Shown one piece after another: positions 18,242-27,442 of a DNA stretch of 64,000 nucleotides (positions are counted from its first letter, which is position 1; each line of letters opens with the position of its first letter). The position numbers and the translations under genes were made by a program. A model generated the notes under the pieces. The model saw only the letters and a program-made list of their open reading frames with translations. It was not told where the DNA came from and did no database searches. Source of the DNA: Sphingobium aromaticiconvertens. Its GTDB lineage: Bacteria; Pseudomonadota; Alphaproteobacteria; Sphingomonadales; Sphingomonadaceae. The DNA is taken from NCBI RefSeq assembly GCF_037154075.1, contig NZ_JBANRJ010000001.1, forward strand, positions 4,335,501 to 4,399,500, written 5' to 3'.

Positions 18242-21200
18242 TTAACGCGCTACCAGCGACGGATCGAGCGGCGGGGGAAGGCCCGAGGTCGACGACTGCT
18301 GCACTAACGCCAGGATATTGGACGAGATGTCCGACAGATAATTGACCTGCTGGGTCGCCAGCGTATTGGCGGTGTCCAGCTTGGTGTTCGTTGCCGCGAC
18401 CGCATCCTGAGCGGCCTTGATACGGTCGTTCTCAGCCTTGATGACCGCCTCGGCCGAGCTGATCGCGGTGGACCGATCCGCCGCATATTCACCACCGGCC
18501 GTACCGAACGCATCGCGCGACAACTCGACTAGCTGGCGGCTGAGATTGCTCAGCGTGTCGGCCGCGCCATCCTTGCCAGCCTCGGCATCGGCGCGCGCGG
18601 TGGCGATCTGCGCCAACAGCGCCTGGCGCTGGTCGGCGGCAGACCCTTCGAACAGATTGCCGAATTTAAGATCGTCCAGCAAACCCTGAAGCGAGCCGAT
18701 CCGGCTGGACAGCAATTCGTCCACCAGCTTGGCGCGATCCTCGGCATTGCGCTTTTCGATCTCGACCACATCGAAACCATAGTCCGAGGCGATCCGCAGC
18801 CGGTCTTTCGCCTGCGCCTCGAAATCCCGGAACGCGCGCTGCATCTCGGAACCAAGGCCGCCCAGCAGTTCCTCGACTTCGCGAACCTTCAGCGCCTCGG
18901 CGATGGCATCGTCCAAATCCTTGCTGGACCGCAGCGCCTTCTGGACCGCAGCACTGATGCCGGTGATGCCGCCATCCGAAATCGCGTCCATCACCGCATA
19001 TGCGATGGCGCCAGCTTCATCGTCGTTGAAATCCTTGCCGCCCTGGCTCTTTTTCAGCCGTCCGCGGCCGGTAGGATCGACATGGAAGCTGTCGCCGGAA
19101 ATGCCGATCGATACCGCGAACTTGCCGACTTCACCGCCGAACTCTTCGGCCAGTTGCTTCAACGTGTCCTGGACCGAACTGCCCAGCCCCACAGAAGCGT
19201 CCTTCAGCGCGGACTTGTTGCCGGTGACAGACATATCGGCTTCGCTGCCGCCCGTCAGGTTGGCGCTTGCCCTGGGCGTCGATTTGAACATGCCGCCGAT
19301 CAGCGACCCGGCAATACCGCCAATGATAGAGCCAAATGGCCCGAGGCCGGACATCACCTTATTCAGTGTGCCTTCCAGCAGCGACCCGGCCGCGCCACCC
19401 AATGCGCCGCCCGTGCTGCTGCCCTTCATGCCCAGGGCGTCACTGACACCCTTGCCGACCGTCGCGCCGATCTGCGCGCCGCCCAGGGCGCGGCCCATCG
19501 ACTTGGACACCGACGCGCTGAAAACGCCATTGTCACCGAAAACATCGTTGAAAGTGCTTTTCAGGCTCGATTTAAGGTCGTTGAAAACATCTTCATAGCC
19601 GTCCTTGAAGGCACTTTTGAATGTGGCGAGCGTGTCCGGCTTTGCGGTGCCGGTCGATACGATTTCGATATTCGGATCAAACGCCTTGCCATCGTCGCCA
19701 ACAATCCAACCCGCAGGCACATCGCCAGCGGCACTGGTAGCAGTCTTGCCGGACATGATGTCGGCAGCGGTCTTCGCGGCCTTACCCAAATCAACGATGT
19801 CGATCGCCGCCTTCTCCACCGCGACCGCCATCTTCTCACCGGCCTTGCTGACCTGGTCAGCGCCGGTAACCTGATCCTCCAGATCGCGAAAGAACGACCC
19901 GAAGAATTTCTCGGTCACGACATCGGCGAACAGACGGTCTGCAACATCCAGGCTGCGCTTGAAGAAATCGCCAAAGGCCTTCGGGCCGTCGCTCCGAAGG
20001 CCTTCCAGCGTCTGGCGGACATTTTCGCGCATGTCCGTAACGGACGTCAGATAGGCCTGCTGAAGCGCCTGTTGCGACCGCATCTCCAGCGTCTGCTGAC
20101 GCATGACACCGAGATTGTCATAGAGCTGGCGCACTTCGTCGGAGCGGATGCCCCGCTTCATCAGCTCGGTTGCAAGCTGCGCTTCGCTCTCGACGCCCAG
20201 CTTGTCCATCAGGCCATAGGTGACCTGAAGCGCATGGGCATCGGCCTCACGACCCGAAAGACGCAGCTTTCCCAATTCAATTTCGCGCTGCTGATCGCCC
20301 AGCATCTCACGGATAGGCCGCGCCAGGCTATCTTCGATCAACGGTTTTACGGCCTTGGCCTGCTCGATCAGCTTCTGGTAATTTGGGGGTTTACGCTTTT
20401 CCAGATCGGCGATGATGGCATCAAGCTGGACAGTGGACTGGCGGGCGCGATCAATATCGCGCGGCGCGACGTTGAATTGATCATTGAGGCGCGCAATTGC
20501 ATCTTCTGCCCGCTCACCGAACTTTTCGAGGCGTACAGCCTCACGCGCCGCCTTTGCAGCACTGTTGTCCTTCTTCGGCTTCCGCGCATCGCGAAGCGCG
20601 TTTTCGCGGGTTTTCAGTGTCGCCAGTTGGCGCTGGAACTCGCCTTCGGAGATTGTTTCAAGCCCGCCCTCGGCCAAGGGAACCGGACCCTGCTCAAGCG
20701 TAGAACGCCGCCGCTCAGTCAAACGTGCGCGCTGGCGCTCGATTTCCGCCAACCCACGCGCCTTCGGATCGGCACTCTCATTGGCATTCCGGGCTTCATA
20801 AGCCGTTTGCGCAGATGCCAAAGCCCCGCGAGCAGCATTGAGTTGCGCCTCTAGCTCAGCCTTGCTCCTGTTCAGATTTATAAGTTCACCGCGCGCCATT
20901 GCACGATTGCCAAAGACATCGAAGACATCGGCGAGAGCAGAAGGACTGGCTGTCCGCTGTGCGATGTCTTCATCTATTTTGGTCAGTTGTGCAGTCAACT
21001 GACTGACACTTTTCTGTGCAAAGAGCCGCGAATTGTCGATCATTAACGCCTGGGTGTTGATCAATCCCCGCGTAGCTTCGTCCAACGCCTGAATAGTTTC
21101 GGTATAGTTCTTTACCAGCCCGCTCGCCGCGACCAAGCTGTTGCTGAAGTCAATCGTAGATGCCTGCGCACTGGCGCTGGCTTCATCCGTTTTCAGCAAA

Positions 21201-21892
21201 GTCGAAGCGAGAGCCGTTGCCACCGATGCGCCGACCGTCAGCGCAATGCCCCAAGGCCCACCGATGAAGCTCGCAAAGCTGGCCAGCTTTCCCTTTCCAC
21301 CTTCCGACGCCTGGCCAAGCAGGGTCAATGCCGAGCCGAACTGGCCGATCTGCTGCGCGGCGATTACCGAAAGACGCGTACCGCTCGCATAGCTGGCGAA
21401 CACATCCTGCATCTGGTAGCCCAGTTGCAGATACCCGGCGCGCTGAAGACCGACATTCGTGGTCAACTGCTGCGTGACGCCAGTCAGGCGGCGCTGCACA
21501 TCGGCATGCTGATTGGCAGACAGCAGGCCTTTCCGGTGCAGAATGTCGTTAAGTTCAAGTTGCCGGTTTAGCTTGGCCTGCTCGATCGCGGCGGGATCGA
21601 GCATCTTGCGGAAATCGGCAAGCGCACCTTCTTCCTCGCGCGCAGCCTTTGCAGCATCGCGTTTGGCCCTGGCAGCGGCTTCCTTCGCTTCGGTGTCTTT
21701 CCGCGTCTCGCCAGCGCTCTTGCCAGCAGCGGCACCGGCTGATGCCGTGGCCTGGGACAGATCGCGTGCGGCATCGGCCGCCGCTTTCTCCGATCCGCGC
21801 AATTGCTCAAGTTCAGCGCGCGACAGCTTGAGCTGTCCCACCAAGCCGGTCCCATCGGCATTAAGCCGGACGCCAACGACGATATCGGTCAT
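18242..21892 (-). CDS. Tail length tape measure protein
   Basis: The protein has 1216 residues. The N-terminal 130 residues form an Ala/Lys/Glu-rich coiled coil. Two hydrophobic stretches follow (FIGGPWGIALTVGASVATAL and a Gly-rich GGALGGAAGSLLEG segment), with long helical regions and a coiled C-terminus. At three residues per helix turn-equivalent of tail, this size implies a long flexible or siphovirus-like tail, unlike Mu's contractile one. It overlaps the frameshift chaperone product by four bases. Confidence 0.93.
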   Translation of the reverse strand: MTDIVVGVRLNADGTGLVGQLKLSRAELEQLRGSEKAAADAARDLSQATASAGAAAGKSAGETRKDTEAKEAAARAKRDAAKAAREEEGALADFRKMLDPAAIEQAKLNRQLELNDILHRKGLLSANQHADVQRRLTGVTQQLTTNVGLQRAGYLQLGYQMQDVFASYASGTRLSVIAAQQIGQFGSALTLLGQASEGGKGKLASFASFIGGPWGIALTVGASVATALASTLLKTDEASASAQASTIDFSNSLVAASGLVKNYTETIQALDEATRGLINTQALMIDNSRLFAQKSVSQLTAQLTKIDEDIAQRTASPSALADVFDVFGNRAMARGELINLNRSKAELEAQLNAARGALASAQTAYEARNANESADPKARGLAEIERQRARLTERRRSTLEQGPVPLAEGGLETISEGEFQRQLATLKTRENALRDARKPKKDNSAAKAAREAVRLEKFGERAEDAIARLNDQFNVAPRDIDRARQSTVQLDAIIADLEKRKPPNYQKLIEQAKAVKPLIEDSLARPIREMLGDQQREIELGKLRLSGREADAHALQVTYGLMDKLGVESEAQLATELMKRGIRSDEVRQLYDNLGVMRQQTLEMRSQQALQQAYLTSVTDMRENVRQTLEGLRSDGPKAFGDFFKRSLDVADRLFADVVTEKFFGSFFRDLEDQVTGADQVSKAGEKMAVAVEKAAIDIVDLGKAAKTAADIMSGKTATSAAGDVPAGWIVGDDGKAFDPNIEIVSTGTAKPDTLATFKSAFKDGYEDVFNDLKSSLKSTFNDVFGDNGVFSASVSKSMGRALGGAQIGATVGKGVSDALGMKGSSTGGALGGAAGSLLEGTLNKVMSGLGPFGSIIGGIAGSLIGGMFKSTPRASANLTGGSEADMSVTGNKSALKDASVGLGSSVQDTLKQLAEEFGGEVGKFAVSIGISGDSFHVDPTGRGRLKKSQGGKDFNDDEAGAIAYAVMDAISDGGITGISAAVQKALRSSKDLDDAIAEALKVREVEELLGGLGSEMQRAFRDFEAQAKDRLRIASDYGFDVVEIEKRNAEDRAKLVDELLSSRIGSLQGLLDDLKFGNLFEGSAADQRQALLAQIATARADAEAGKDGAADTLSNLSRQLVELSRDAFGTAGGEYAADRSTAISSAEAVIKAENDRIKAAQDAVAATNTKLDTANTLATQQVNYLSDISSNILALVQQSSTSGLPPPLDPSLVAR

Positions 21893-22257
21893 CGCCGCGC
21901 CGCCCTGGCGAACTCATCCAGCGCGGATGCTTCCATGGAGCGGATATCGCGCAGAAGCGCGGGCGTCATGGTGATGTCCATCATATCGGCGGTCGGACGG
22001 ATCGACGCATAATCGATGCCCAGGCGCATGCCGGTCATGGCATGACGTGTCCATTGGGTGCCGAGGCTGACGAACAGGCTGAACGGGGTCGCTTCGTCTG
22101 GCGACAGTTCGATCTGGCCGGGCCGTTCGACGGTGCCAGCAAGGCGGTCCTTCATCCACTGGGGCATGATCGCTGCCTGGGTCATCGCGTCATCGGACTT
22201 TCTTGTGGCGCCGCCGCGCCCGCTGGCCCAAGCGCGCGCGGCGGCTTTCAGTTTCCC
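21889..22257 (-). CDS. Tail assembly chaperone extension (T part), reached by -1 frameshift
   Basis: This frame continues from the slippery site as LKAAARAWASGRGGATRKSD and then MTQAAIMPQWMKDRL to its stop inside the tape measure start. The product is a DUF1799-like region. It has a possible stand-alone ATG at 22185 but no good ribosome site there, and the amino-acid sequence is protein-like well upstream of that ATG. As in lambda gpG-gpGT, it is best read as the C-terminal extension of the upstream chaperone. Confidence 0.8.
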   Translation of the reverse strand, partial: GKLKAAARAWASGRGGATRKSDDAMTQAAIMPQWMKDRLAGTVERPGQIELSPDEATPFSLFVSLGTQWTRHAMTGMRLGIDYASIRPTADMMDITMTPALLRDIRSMEASALDEFARAARR

Positions 22258-22661
22258 GAACGGATCTCGGGGCGGGCTGCGCGGCAGGAGCCATAGGCGC
22301 GCAGGACGGCGGGCAGCACATTGGGCACATTCAGCAAGGACTGGAGGTTGGCGGCGTTGAACGGCAACGGCTCTTCATTTTCGGCCGCAACGCCCCGCCA
22401 GTCGCGGGCGATGCGTTGGATGAGCTGGACAGAAAGCGCGCTGGGGGACACGACCGGCTGCCCTGCCTCGCCTTCGACGGACGACTCTGTTGCGGCACCG
22501 GACAGAAATTCCGCCGTTTCCTTGCCGAAGGCGTCGATCTCATCCTCGCCCAGAATGACGAAGCGCAATTCGATCTTGTTTTCCACGACGGCGCCGTCTT
22601 CCTGGACACCGGCGAAAAGGACGGGCCACCAAACAAGCGGCTCGGCGATGATCTTGAACAT
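22248..22661 (-). CDS. Tail assembly chaperone (G part)
   Basis: The 137-residue protein (begins MFKIIAEPLVWWPVLF) lies between the tail tube and tape measure genes, where the gpG-type chaperone is found in siphoviruses. The frame ends two codons after a slippery heptamer. The short product and the frameshifted product together coat the tape measure during tail assembly. Family recognition rests on position and the frameshift rather than on sequence. Confidence 0.75.
   Translation of the reverse strand: MFKIIAEPLVWWPVLFAGVQEDGAVVENKIELRFVILGEDEIDAFGKETAEFLSGAATESSVEGEAGQPVVSPSALSVQLIQRIARDWRGVAAENEEPLPFNAANLQSLLNVPNVLPAVLRAYGSCRAARPEIRSGN
22251..22257 (-). promoter_or_regulatory. Slippery heptamer GGGAAAC for programmed -1 frameshift
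   Basis: On the minus strand the zero frame reads TCG GGA AAC TGA, so the heptamer is G GGA AAC, an exact X XXY YYZ site directly before the stop. Slippage puts the ribosome in the frame of the T extension. Lambda uses GGGAAAG at the same point. Confidence 0.85.
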
Positions 22662-22775
22662 TGGTCTGATCCTTGGAAGATGATGGGAGGCCGGTTGTCT
22701 CGGCCGCGCCTGCCCCTGGGCTATCGCGATACCGGGCCGAACCCCAGTGATCGCCGCCCTCTCTGCTGGGTTGTT

Positions 22776-23714
22776 CTATCTTGCTGTGATCACCAGATCG
22801 GCGGTACCGCCCTCGACCGTGTGGGTCATGGCCAGCGTCCACATGAGGGTGTCATCCTCGTTGCTTTCGGTAATATCGGTGATCTGCACCTTTTCAGATG
22901 CCAGCCCGAGGATGTTGCCTGCAACCGTGCCATGATCCAGCGCCCAGTTCACAAGGCTTCCCGCCCGCAACGACTGGATGTAATTCTTCGTCGCGATGTC
23001 GGGCGCCTCGATCACGGCGGTGGACGTGAAGCTGTGATTGCCGCGCCGGACATAACGCTTGCCAACCAGGTTGCGCATGGCGGTGGTGACACCGGCATCC
23101 GCGCGCCACGATCGCAGCGCTGGCGCATAGCCATCGAGAAGAAAATCGCTGTTGTCGGTGTTGACCTCTACCGGCTGCAACCAGCGGGTAAGATCGACTG
23201 CGCCCGGCGCGCTCTTGTCGAACGGCGTCGCGGCCGGGATCATGCCGAGCCAGTTGAACCCGATGAACGGATAAGCGCCCGCCGTGAAATCCATGGTGAA
23301 CGACCCCACCATGCCGACTGCCTTGCGGCGCTGATCACTCATATAGTCATACTGGCTGATCGACGTGGCATCCACACCAGGCAAGGCGAACTGCTGGACG
23401 GCGTCGGTATCGGCCGTCAGGACGGGTGCAGCCAGGCCACAGGCCTCCAGCAGCTCCATCCAGCCTGGCGCAGTTCCCGCCTCGCCCGAACCCGCAATCT
23501 CGACTTCGTAGCTGGTCGTGCGCCGTTCGTTGCTGGGAACGCTGGCCAGCGCGCCGAACACGCGCTGATCCAGATTGCGCTCGATCCGGTCCAGATCGAC
23601 CGGCTTGGCCGAATAGTTGCGCGTCAAGATACCATTTGCGCCCACGGTCGGGACACTGTCCACGCCATAGGTCAGTTCCTTCTTGGCGAGGACAACCGCC
23701 ACCCAATCAACCAT
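22776..23714 (-). CDS. Tail tube protein
   Basis: The 312-residue protein begins VDWVAVVLAKKELTYG and continues with TGV-like tube features (NYSAKPVDLDRIERNLD, RRTTSYEVEIAGSG, SFTMDFTAGAYPFIGF), typical of the phage tail tube family in Mu-like and related siphoviruses. The order terminator, tube, chaperone, tape measure is standard. A 114-base gap with a small GGCCG/CGGCC hairpin separates it from the chaperone gene, perhaps tuning the amounts. Confidence 0.8.
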   Translation of the reverse strand: MVDWVAVVLAKKELTYGVDSVPTVGANGILTRNYSAKPVDLDRIERNLDQRVFGALASVPSNERRTTSYEVEIAGSGEAGTAPGWMELLEACGLAAPVLTADTDAVQQFALPGVDATSISQYDYMSDQRRKAVGMVGSFTMDFTAGAYPFIGFNWLGMIPAATPFDKSAPGAVDLTRWLQPVEVNTDNSDFLLDGYAPALRSWRADAGVTTAMRNLVGKRYVRRGNHSFTSTAVIEAPDIATKNYIQSLRAGSLVNWALDHGTVAGNILGLASEKVQITDITESNEDDTLMWTLAMTHTVEGGTADLVITAR

Positions 23715-23925
23715 TATTCTGCTCCGTCAAAGACGTGTCGGTGATGGGCGGCGCCCATGCTTCCGGCTCGATGTTGGGATCAGGCTTGCCCAGCTCTTCC
23801 AGGGCGCGAACGCGGGCGGGGCCACTATAGGGCAAGTCCCACTGATCAACCTGACGACCGGCGCCATCGACCGAACGGGGCGCGGTCGGCTTTTCCTGGG
23901 TGGTTTTGGCCTTGGACCGGCTCAT
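23707..23925 (-). CDS. Small hypothetical protein between terminator and tube genes
   Basis: The 72-residue, Pro-rich, highly polar protein (begins MSRSKAKTTQEKPTAP) overlaps both neighbours by a few bases, indicating translational coupling. No domain is recognised. Its sequence looks disordered. Confidence 0.6.
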   Translation of the reverse strand: MSRSKAKTTQEKPTAPRSVDGAGRQVDQWDLPYSGPARVRALEELGKPDPNIEPEAWAPPITDTSLTEQNNG

Positions 23926-24338
23926 TGACTTTCCTTCCTGATATGCCGAGAAGCATTAAAGGAAACAGCCCACGCCACTTGGGGTCCATCCATGGAAACC
24001 AAGCGTTCGCCCGCATATTCGCATGCACGGCTGGCTTCTGGATGGGTCCACCCCACAAGCGCATCCACGACGGCGTCGCAGTGGACCTTCAGCAGATCGG
24101 ACACCGTTTCGCCCCTGCGCGCACCCTTCACGATCACCACGACCGAGAATGTTTCCGACACCTTCTGGTCGATGACGCCACTCATCTTGTTCGGCTGCGC
24201 ACTGCTGCGCTCGGGCACAACGAACAGCGCCGGGTCCGCGCGCGGCGCATCGGACAACCCGACCATTTCCAGCAGCCCGTCCACGGACAAAAATCCCGCA
24301 GCCTTGAGCCGGGCGACGGTAGGGGCAAATGCGATCAT
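23922..24338 (-). CDS. Tail terminator-like protein
   Basis: The 138-residue protein (MIAFAPTVARLKAAG) lies between the virion morphogenesis protein and the tube. Its middle beta strands FSVVVIVKGARRGETVSDLL and the helix that follows match the general pattern of phage tail terminators that cap the finished tube. It is coupled to the upstream gene by a 4-base overlap. Confidence 0.65.
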   Translation of the reverse strand: MIAFAPTVARLKAAGFLSVDGLLEMVGLSDAPRADPALFVVPERSSAQPNKMSGVIDQKVSETFSVVVIVKGARRGETVSDLLKVHCDAVVDALVGWTHPEASRACEYAGERLVSMDGPQVAWAVSFNASRHIRKESQ

Positions 24339-24841
24339 GCGGCACCTTCATTGAAAAGCCCGCGCATGAAGTCGGACAGGATTTCTACGGTGGATTGACG
24401 TTCGACTTCGCCGAAGCCGAGGAACTGGCGCTTTGGCATCGTGACCTGGGCAACGATGCGGCCACCGAACGACAACGCTTTTCCGTTCTTCGGCTTGATC
24501 GTTCCGCCTTCATTATGGATGCGGGCATATCGAGCAGGACCAGCCGTGCGCAGAACGCCGACCTGCGCAAAGTCGCTGCCATGTCGTGGCTCAACGGCGT
24601 TGAAGAGAAAGCGGTCCTGTTGCAGGAGCGGACGGCCTGGATCGCTGTTATCGCGCCGCTTCATCCAGGGAATGCCCAACGGATCGCGCTCCTGGGCGAA
24701 GCGGTCGCGCACGGCGACCATCCATTCGTCCGCGATCTCAGCCATGGGCTGACGCATATCAACGCCATTCTTGATCGCTTTCGCCAGGGCGCGATCCAGC
24801 GCCTGGTCGTTAAGCTCGATCGTGACATCGATGCCGGACAT
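24335..24841 (-). CDS. Virion morphogenesis protein (Mu gpG / HK97 gp10-like)
   Basis: The 168-residue protein has the pattern of the phage virion morphogenesis family: an early helical part, then ARYARIHNEGGTI and the C-terminal MPKRQFLGFGEVE. In Mu the corresponding gene follows the MuF gene, but here it lies in the opposite arm next to the gp36-like connector. It probably helps connect heads and tails. Confidence 0.8.
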   Translation of the reverse strand: MSGIDVTIELNDQALDRALAKAIKNGVDMRQPMAEIADEWMVAVRDRFAQERDPLGIPWMKRRDNSDPGRPLLQQDRFLFNAVEPRHGSDFAQVGVLRTAGPARYARIHNEGGTIKPKNGKALSFGGRIVAQVTMPKRQFLGFGEVERQSTVEILSDFMRGLFNEGAA

Positions 24842-25560
24842 CAGTAGCCCGCCAACCCGTCTGGATAGGCACGGCGGCCCGGCGCGATCAGGATCGGCGT
24901 GTCGCTGGCGGCCTCGGCCGGGGGCGTCGCGACCGGAATAGGCATGGCGCCCGTCTGTATGCGCTCCAGCATACGCATGGACGCTTTCAATTGCGCCTCG
25001 ACGCCATCGCCGTTGGGCTGGAGTTCGGCGCGCGCCAGATCGCCGACGATCTTCTTGATGATGAACGGCACGTCTACCAGCGGCACGGTATAGCGCCCGG
25101 CGACATGCGCGTCGGCCACGGCCTGGGCATTGATCAGGGCGCCGACCAGCAAGCCGCGATCGATGCGGCCATGGCCGACCGGATCAGCCATTCGCACGAC
25201 CTCCTGAAGCGTAAAGCGCTCGACGAACTCGGCGATCGACAGATAGGGGGCGCCGCCATCCGGCATGGACCAGGCCGCATCTATGACGACGATTTCCAGC
25301 TCGGTTTCGGCCCTGTCGCCCTCGGCATCGTCGGCAATGGCCGTGACCAGGTAACGCTCGCCATCGGTCCCCCCGGAGATGGCGAGCGTCAGCGCACCGG
25401 CGAACAACGTGGAAACCACGTCGAGCGCGGCGGCGCCCGAAACCAGCCCCCTGGCTTCGGACCCGACCGAATGCAGTGCGGCAATCGTCGCCACACCATT
25501 GAAGGTCACAGACCGCTGGATCGTCTCCGACGGTTGTTTCAGGATGGTTTCAAGCGCCAT
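24841..25560 (-). CDS. Head-tail connector, DUF1320 (Mu gp36-like) with extra N-terminal domain
   Basis: The second half is a DUF1320 domain: PYLSIAEFVERFTLQE, LINAQAVADAHVAGRYTVPL, FIIKKIVGDLARAEL. About 100 extra residues precede it (MALETILKQPSETIQRSVTF ... TELEIVVIDAAW), with the look of a beta-sandwich virion domain. Mu gp36 is shorter, so this is a two-domain version. The start is the ATG that overlaps the upstream small membrane gene. Confidence 0.75.
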   Translation of the reverse strand: MALETILKQPSETIQRSVTFNGVATIAALHSVGSEARGLVSGAAALDVVSTLFAGALTLAISGGTDGERYLVTAIADDAEGDRAETELEIVVIDAAWSMPDGGAPYLSIAEFVERFTLQEVVRMADPVGHGRIDRGLLVGALINAQAVADAHVAGRYTVPLVDVPFIIKKIVGDLARAELQPNGDGVEAQLKASMRMLERIQTGAMPIPVATPPAEAASDTPILIAPGRRAYPDGLAGY

Positions 25561-25765
25561 GCATACTCGCTGTACCGAGGAAGGCGATCACAGCGACCAT
25601 CAGCCAGAAGGCCAGCGCCAGGCCGAAGATGGCCGCACCAGCGTCGAAGAAGCGCGCGGGCCAGTGCTGCGCGGTGTCGGTCATGCAGCGACCAGCCCCC
25701 AGCATGACGAGCAGGCCTAATGCGGTCAGCCCGACCGCAATCCATAGTATCGCCGCCGCCGTCAC
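25550..25765 (-). CDS. Small two-helix membrane protein
   Basis: The 71-residue protein has two strong transmembrane helices (ILWIAVGLTALGLLVMLGAG and AAIFGLALAFWLMVAVIAFL) separated by a short polar loop. The topology is holin-like, but the location, inside the head module rather than beside the endolysin, is unusual. It overlaps both neighbours. Confidence 0.6.
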   Translation of the reverse strand: MTAAAILWIAVGLTALGLLVMLGAGRCMTDTAQHWPARFFDAGAAIFGLALAFWLMVAVIAFLGTASMHGA

Positions 25766-26412
25766 TTGGCGGGCGCCTTGGACTTGCCAGCGGCTTTCGC
25801 AGGCGCGGGTTTGATGGGCGCGACGACTGGTGGCGGCGGCGGTGCAGTTTCGGACGCGACCCGGTCGCCGCTGGCTGCGTGCTCCGCTTCAGCAATCGGT
25901 GGTGAACTCTCACCGGACTTGAGGTCAACGACCGCTGCCCCGTTGCGATGCACAATGGGCGCGACCATATCAACCAGACCCATAATGCCGGGCGAAGCAA
26001 CGAAATCCTCCACCACGATATCGCCTGCTCCAATACGGCGTACCACTTCGCCGATGAGCAGGGAGCTGTTCAAACCATCAATGATCAGGACGAGTTGCGC
26101 GCCCGTCAGTTCTTCGCCTTTGAAAACCGCGACACCGCCTAGTTCAGCGATGGCCGCAATCACCTGATCCCTGGACGGCTGATAGTCGAAAGCCGTTTGC
26201 TGATCGTTCACCCACGCATCAGCGGCCGCGAACTGAGAAATAACCTCCACCGTTACGTCTTGATCGGTTTCCTCCAGCGCTCCATTCGCAAGCAGACCCT
26301 CGACTTCGATTGGATGCAGGCAAATGACCGCGCCATCTTCGATCGGAAGGCGCGGGTCGCCCAACCGGCGACGCAGACCACGGACTGGCGTCCTGACCAG
26401 ATAATTTTGCAT
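25762..26412 (-). CDS. Hypothetical head-module protein with Pro/Ala/Lys-rich tail
   Basis: The 216-residue protein (begins MQNYLVRTPVRGLRRR) has an ordered N-terminal half with no recognised domain, and a C-terminal tail of Ala, Pro and Lys that looks disordered. It follows the major capsid gene after a strong terminator, so expression probably depends on read-through or a separate promoter. A structural or head-completion role is inferred from position. Confidence 0.55.
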   Translation of the reverse strand: MQNYLVRTPVRGLRRRLGDPRLPIEDGAVICLHPIEVEGLLANGALEETDQDVTVEVISQFAAADAWVNDQQTAFDYQPSRDQVIAAIAELGGVAVFKGEELTGAQLVLIIDGLNSSLLIGEVVRRIGAGDIVVEDFVASPGIMGLVDMVAPIVHRNGAAVVDLKSGESSPPIAEAEHAASGDRVASETAPPPPPVVAPIKPAPAKAAGKSKAPAK

Positions 26413-26431
26413 AGATGTTTCCTTCGTTCAG

Positions 26432-26469
26432 AAAAAAATCGGGCGGAGGGAAGGAACCCCTCCGCCCGA
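26432..26469 (-). terminator. Strong terminator after the major capsid gene
   Basis: A perfect 12-base stem (TCGGGCGGAGGG pairing with CCCTCCGCCCGA) with a 7-base loop is followed on the minus strand by seven T residues. It sits 15 bases beyond the capsid stop and would cap the most abundant transcript and reduce expression of downstream genes. Confidence 0.85.
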
Positions 26470-26483
26470 CCAGGACACGCGGA

Positions 26484-27413
26484 TCAGAGCGCGTCCTGGA
26501 ACAGGTAGCCCGCGTCGGGACCGACCAGCTCGGGCGAGAACTCGTCCAGCACGTCATTCTTCCAGCTACGGATATCGCCATCCCAGCGGGCCGCTTCGAC
26601 CAGCGGGTGATTAAGCAACTGATAGGTGTAGCCAAAGCTGGGCAACGGCATCTGGCGCTGACCGGCAGGCGGCACCCAGGCAAGGATGGCGTCGCCGCCC
26701 CAGACATCGACGGTGGTGCCATCGGCCTGGTCATAGATGGCATCACCAGACACCACGGTTTCAACATCGAAATAGGCGGCCATCATCGCCAGCGAGATCG
26801 CCGACGACGTAGTGTGCTTGTAATGCTCCAGCATCTTGGGATGCTTGCCGAGCGCGCTGTTCAGACCGCCAGCAAGGACAAGGGTGTTGGGTCGCCGGCC
26901 GATCCGCTTGCGGACCACTTCCTTTGCATCATACACCTGACCCTTGGGATCGCTGTCGGGGTCCGACCATTTGAAATCGCCCACCAGTGCCGCTTTGTTG
27001 GAGGCGGCATAGGCAGCGGCATTGCGCGCAACCAGCGCCTGCTGGATTTCCTTCTCCATCGCGATGACGGCAAGGACGGTGTCGACGCCGACCCGCTGAA
27101 GATCGATACCAGGAATGGCACCGGCCTCCTGCTGGAATTCAATGGGCGTGACAGCCGACAGCGCTTCCTGATGAAGACCAACCGCCTTCCCTTCATAGCC
27201 GAACTCCAGCGCGGCGATGACCCCGCCAGGCGCGCGACGGGTACGGCGGCGCTTGAAGCTGGACCGATCGAACTCGATCCGCTTGGCGGCGCGCGTGGGC
27301 ATGGAGACGGTGGGAAAGAGCGCCCCGCCGACCATTTCGGCATTGGAGTAGCCGCGCGAATGCTCGGTAAGGATGGGATCGACGACGCGCGCCTGGGAAC
27401 CGTTCATGGACAT
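26484..27413 (-). CDS. Major capsid protein
   Basis: The 309-residue protein (begins MSMNGSQARVVDPIL) follows protease/scaffold and cement in the usual Mu-like order. It contains GYSNAEMVGGALFPTVSMP near the N-terminus, a central helical E-loop-like region, and FGYTYQLLNHPLVEAARWDG near the C-terminus, as in capsid proteins of Mu-like and related phages. It is flanked by hairpins on both sides and followed by a strong terminator, consistent with high expression. Confidence 0.85.
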   Translation of the reverse strand: MSMNGSQARVVDPILTEHSRGYSNAEMVGGALFPTVSMPTRAAKRIEFDRSSFKRRRTRRAPGGVIAALEFGYEGKAVGLHQEALSAVTPIEFQQEAGAIPGIDLQRVGVDTVLAVIAMEKEIQQALVARNAAAYAASNKAALVGDFKWSDPDSDPKGQVYDAKEVVRKRIGRRPNTLVLAGGLNSALGKHPKMLEHYKHTTSSAISLAMMAAYFDVETVVSGDAIYDQADGTTVDVWGGDAILAWVPPAGQRQMPLPSFGYTYQLLNHPLVEAARWDGDIRSWKNDVLDEFSPELVGPDAGYLFQDAL

Positions 27414-27442
27414 GGAAAACTGCCTTTCAGAGAGAATTGGTT

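Noticed and set aside
19082..20854. Open frame of 590 codons on the plus strand
   Set aside because: It is antisense to the tape measure gene, with Arg/His/Gln-rich, non-protein-like sequence caused by high GC; the minus-strand frame has the family features.
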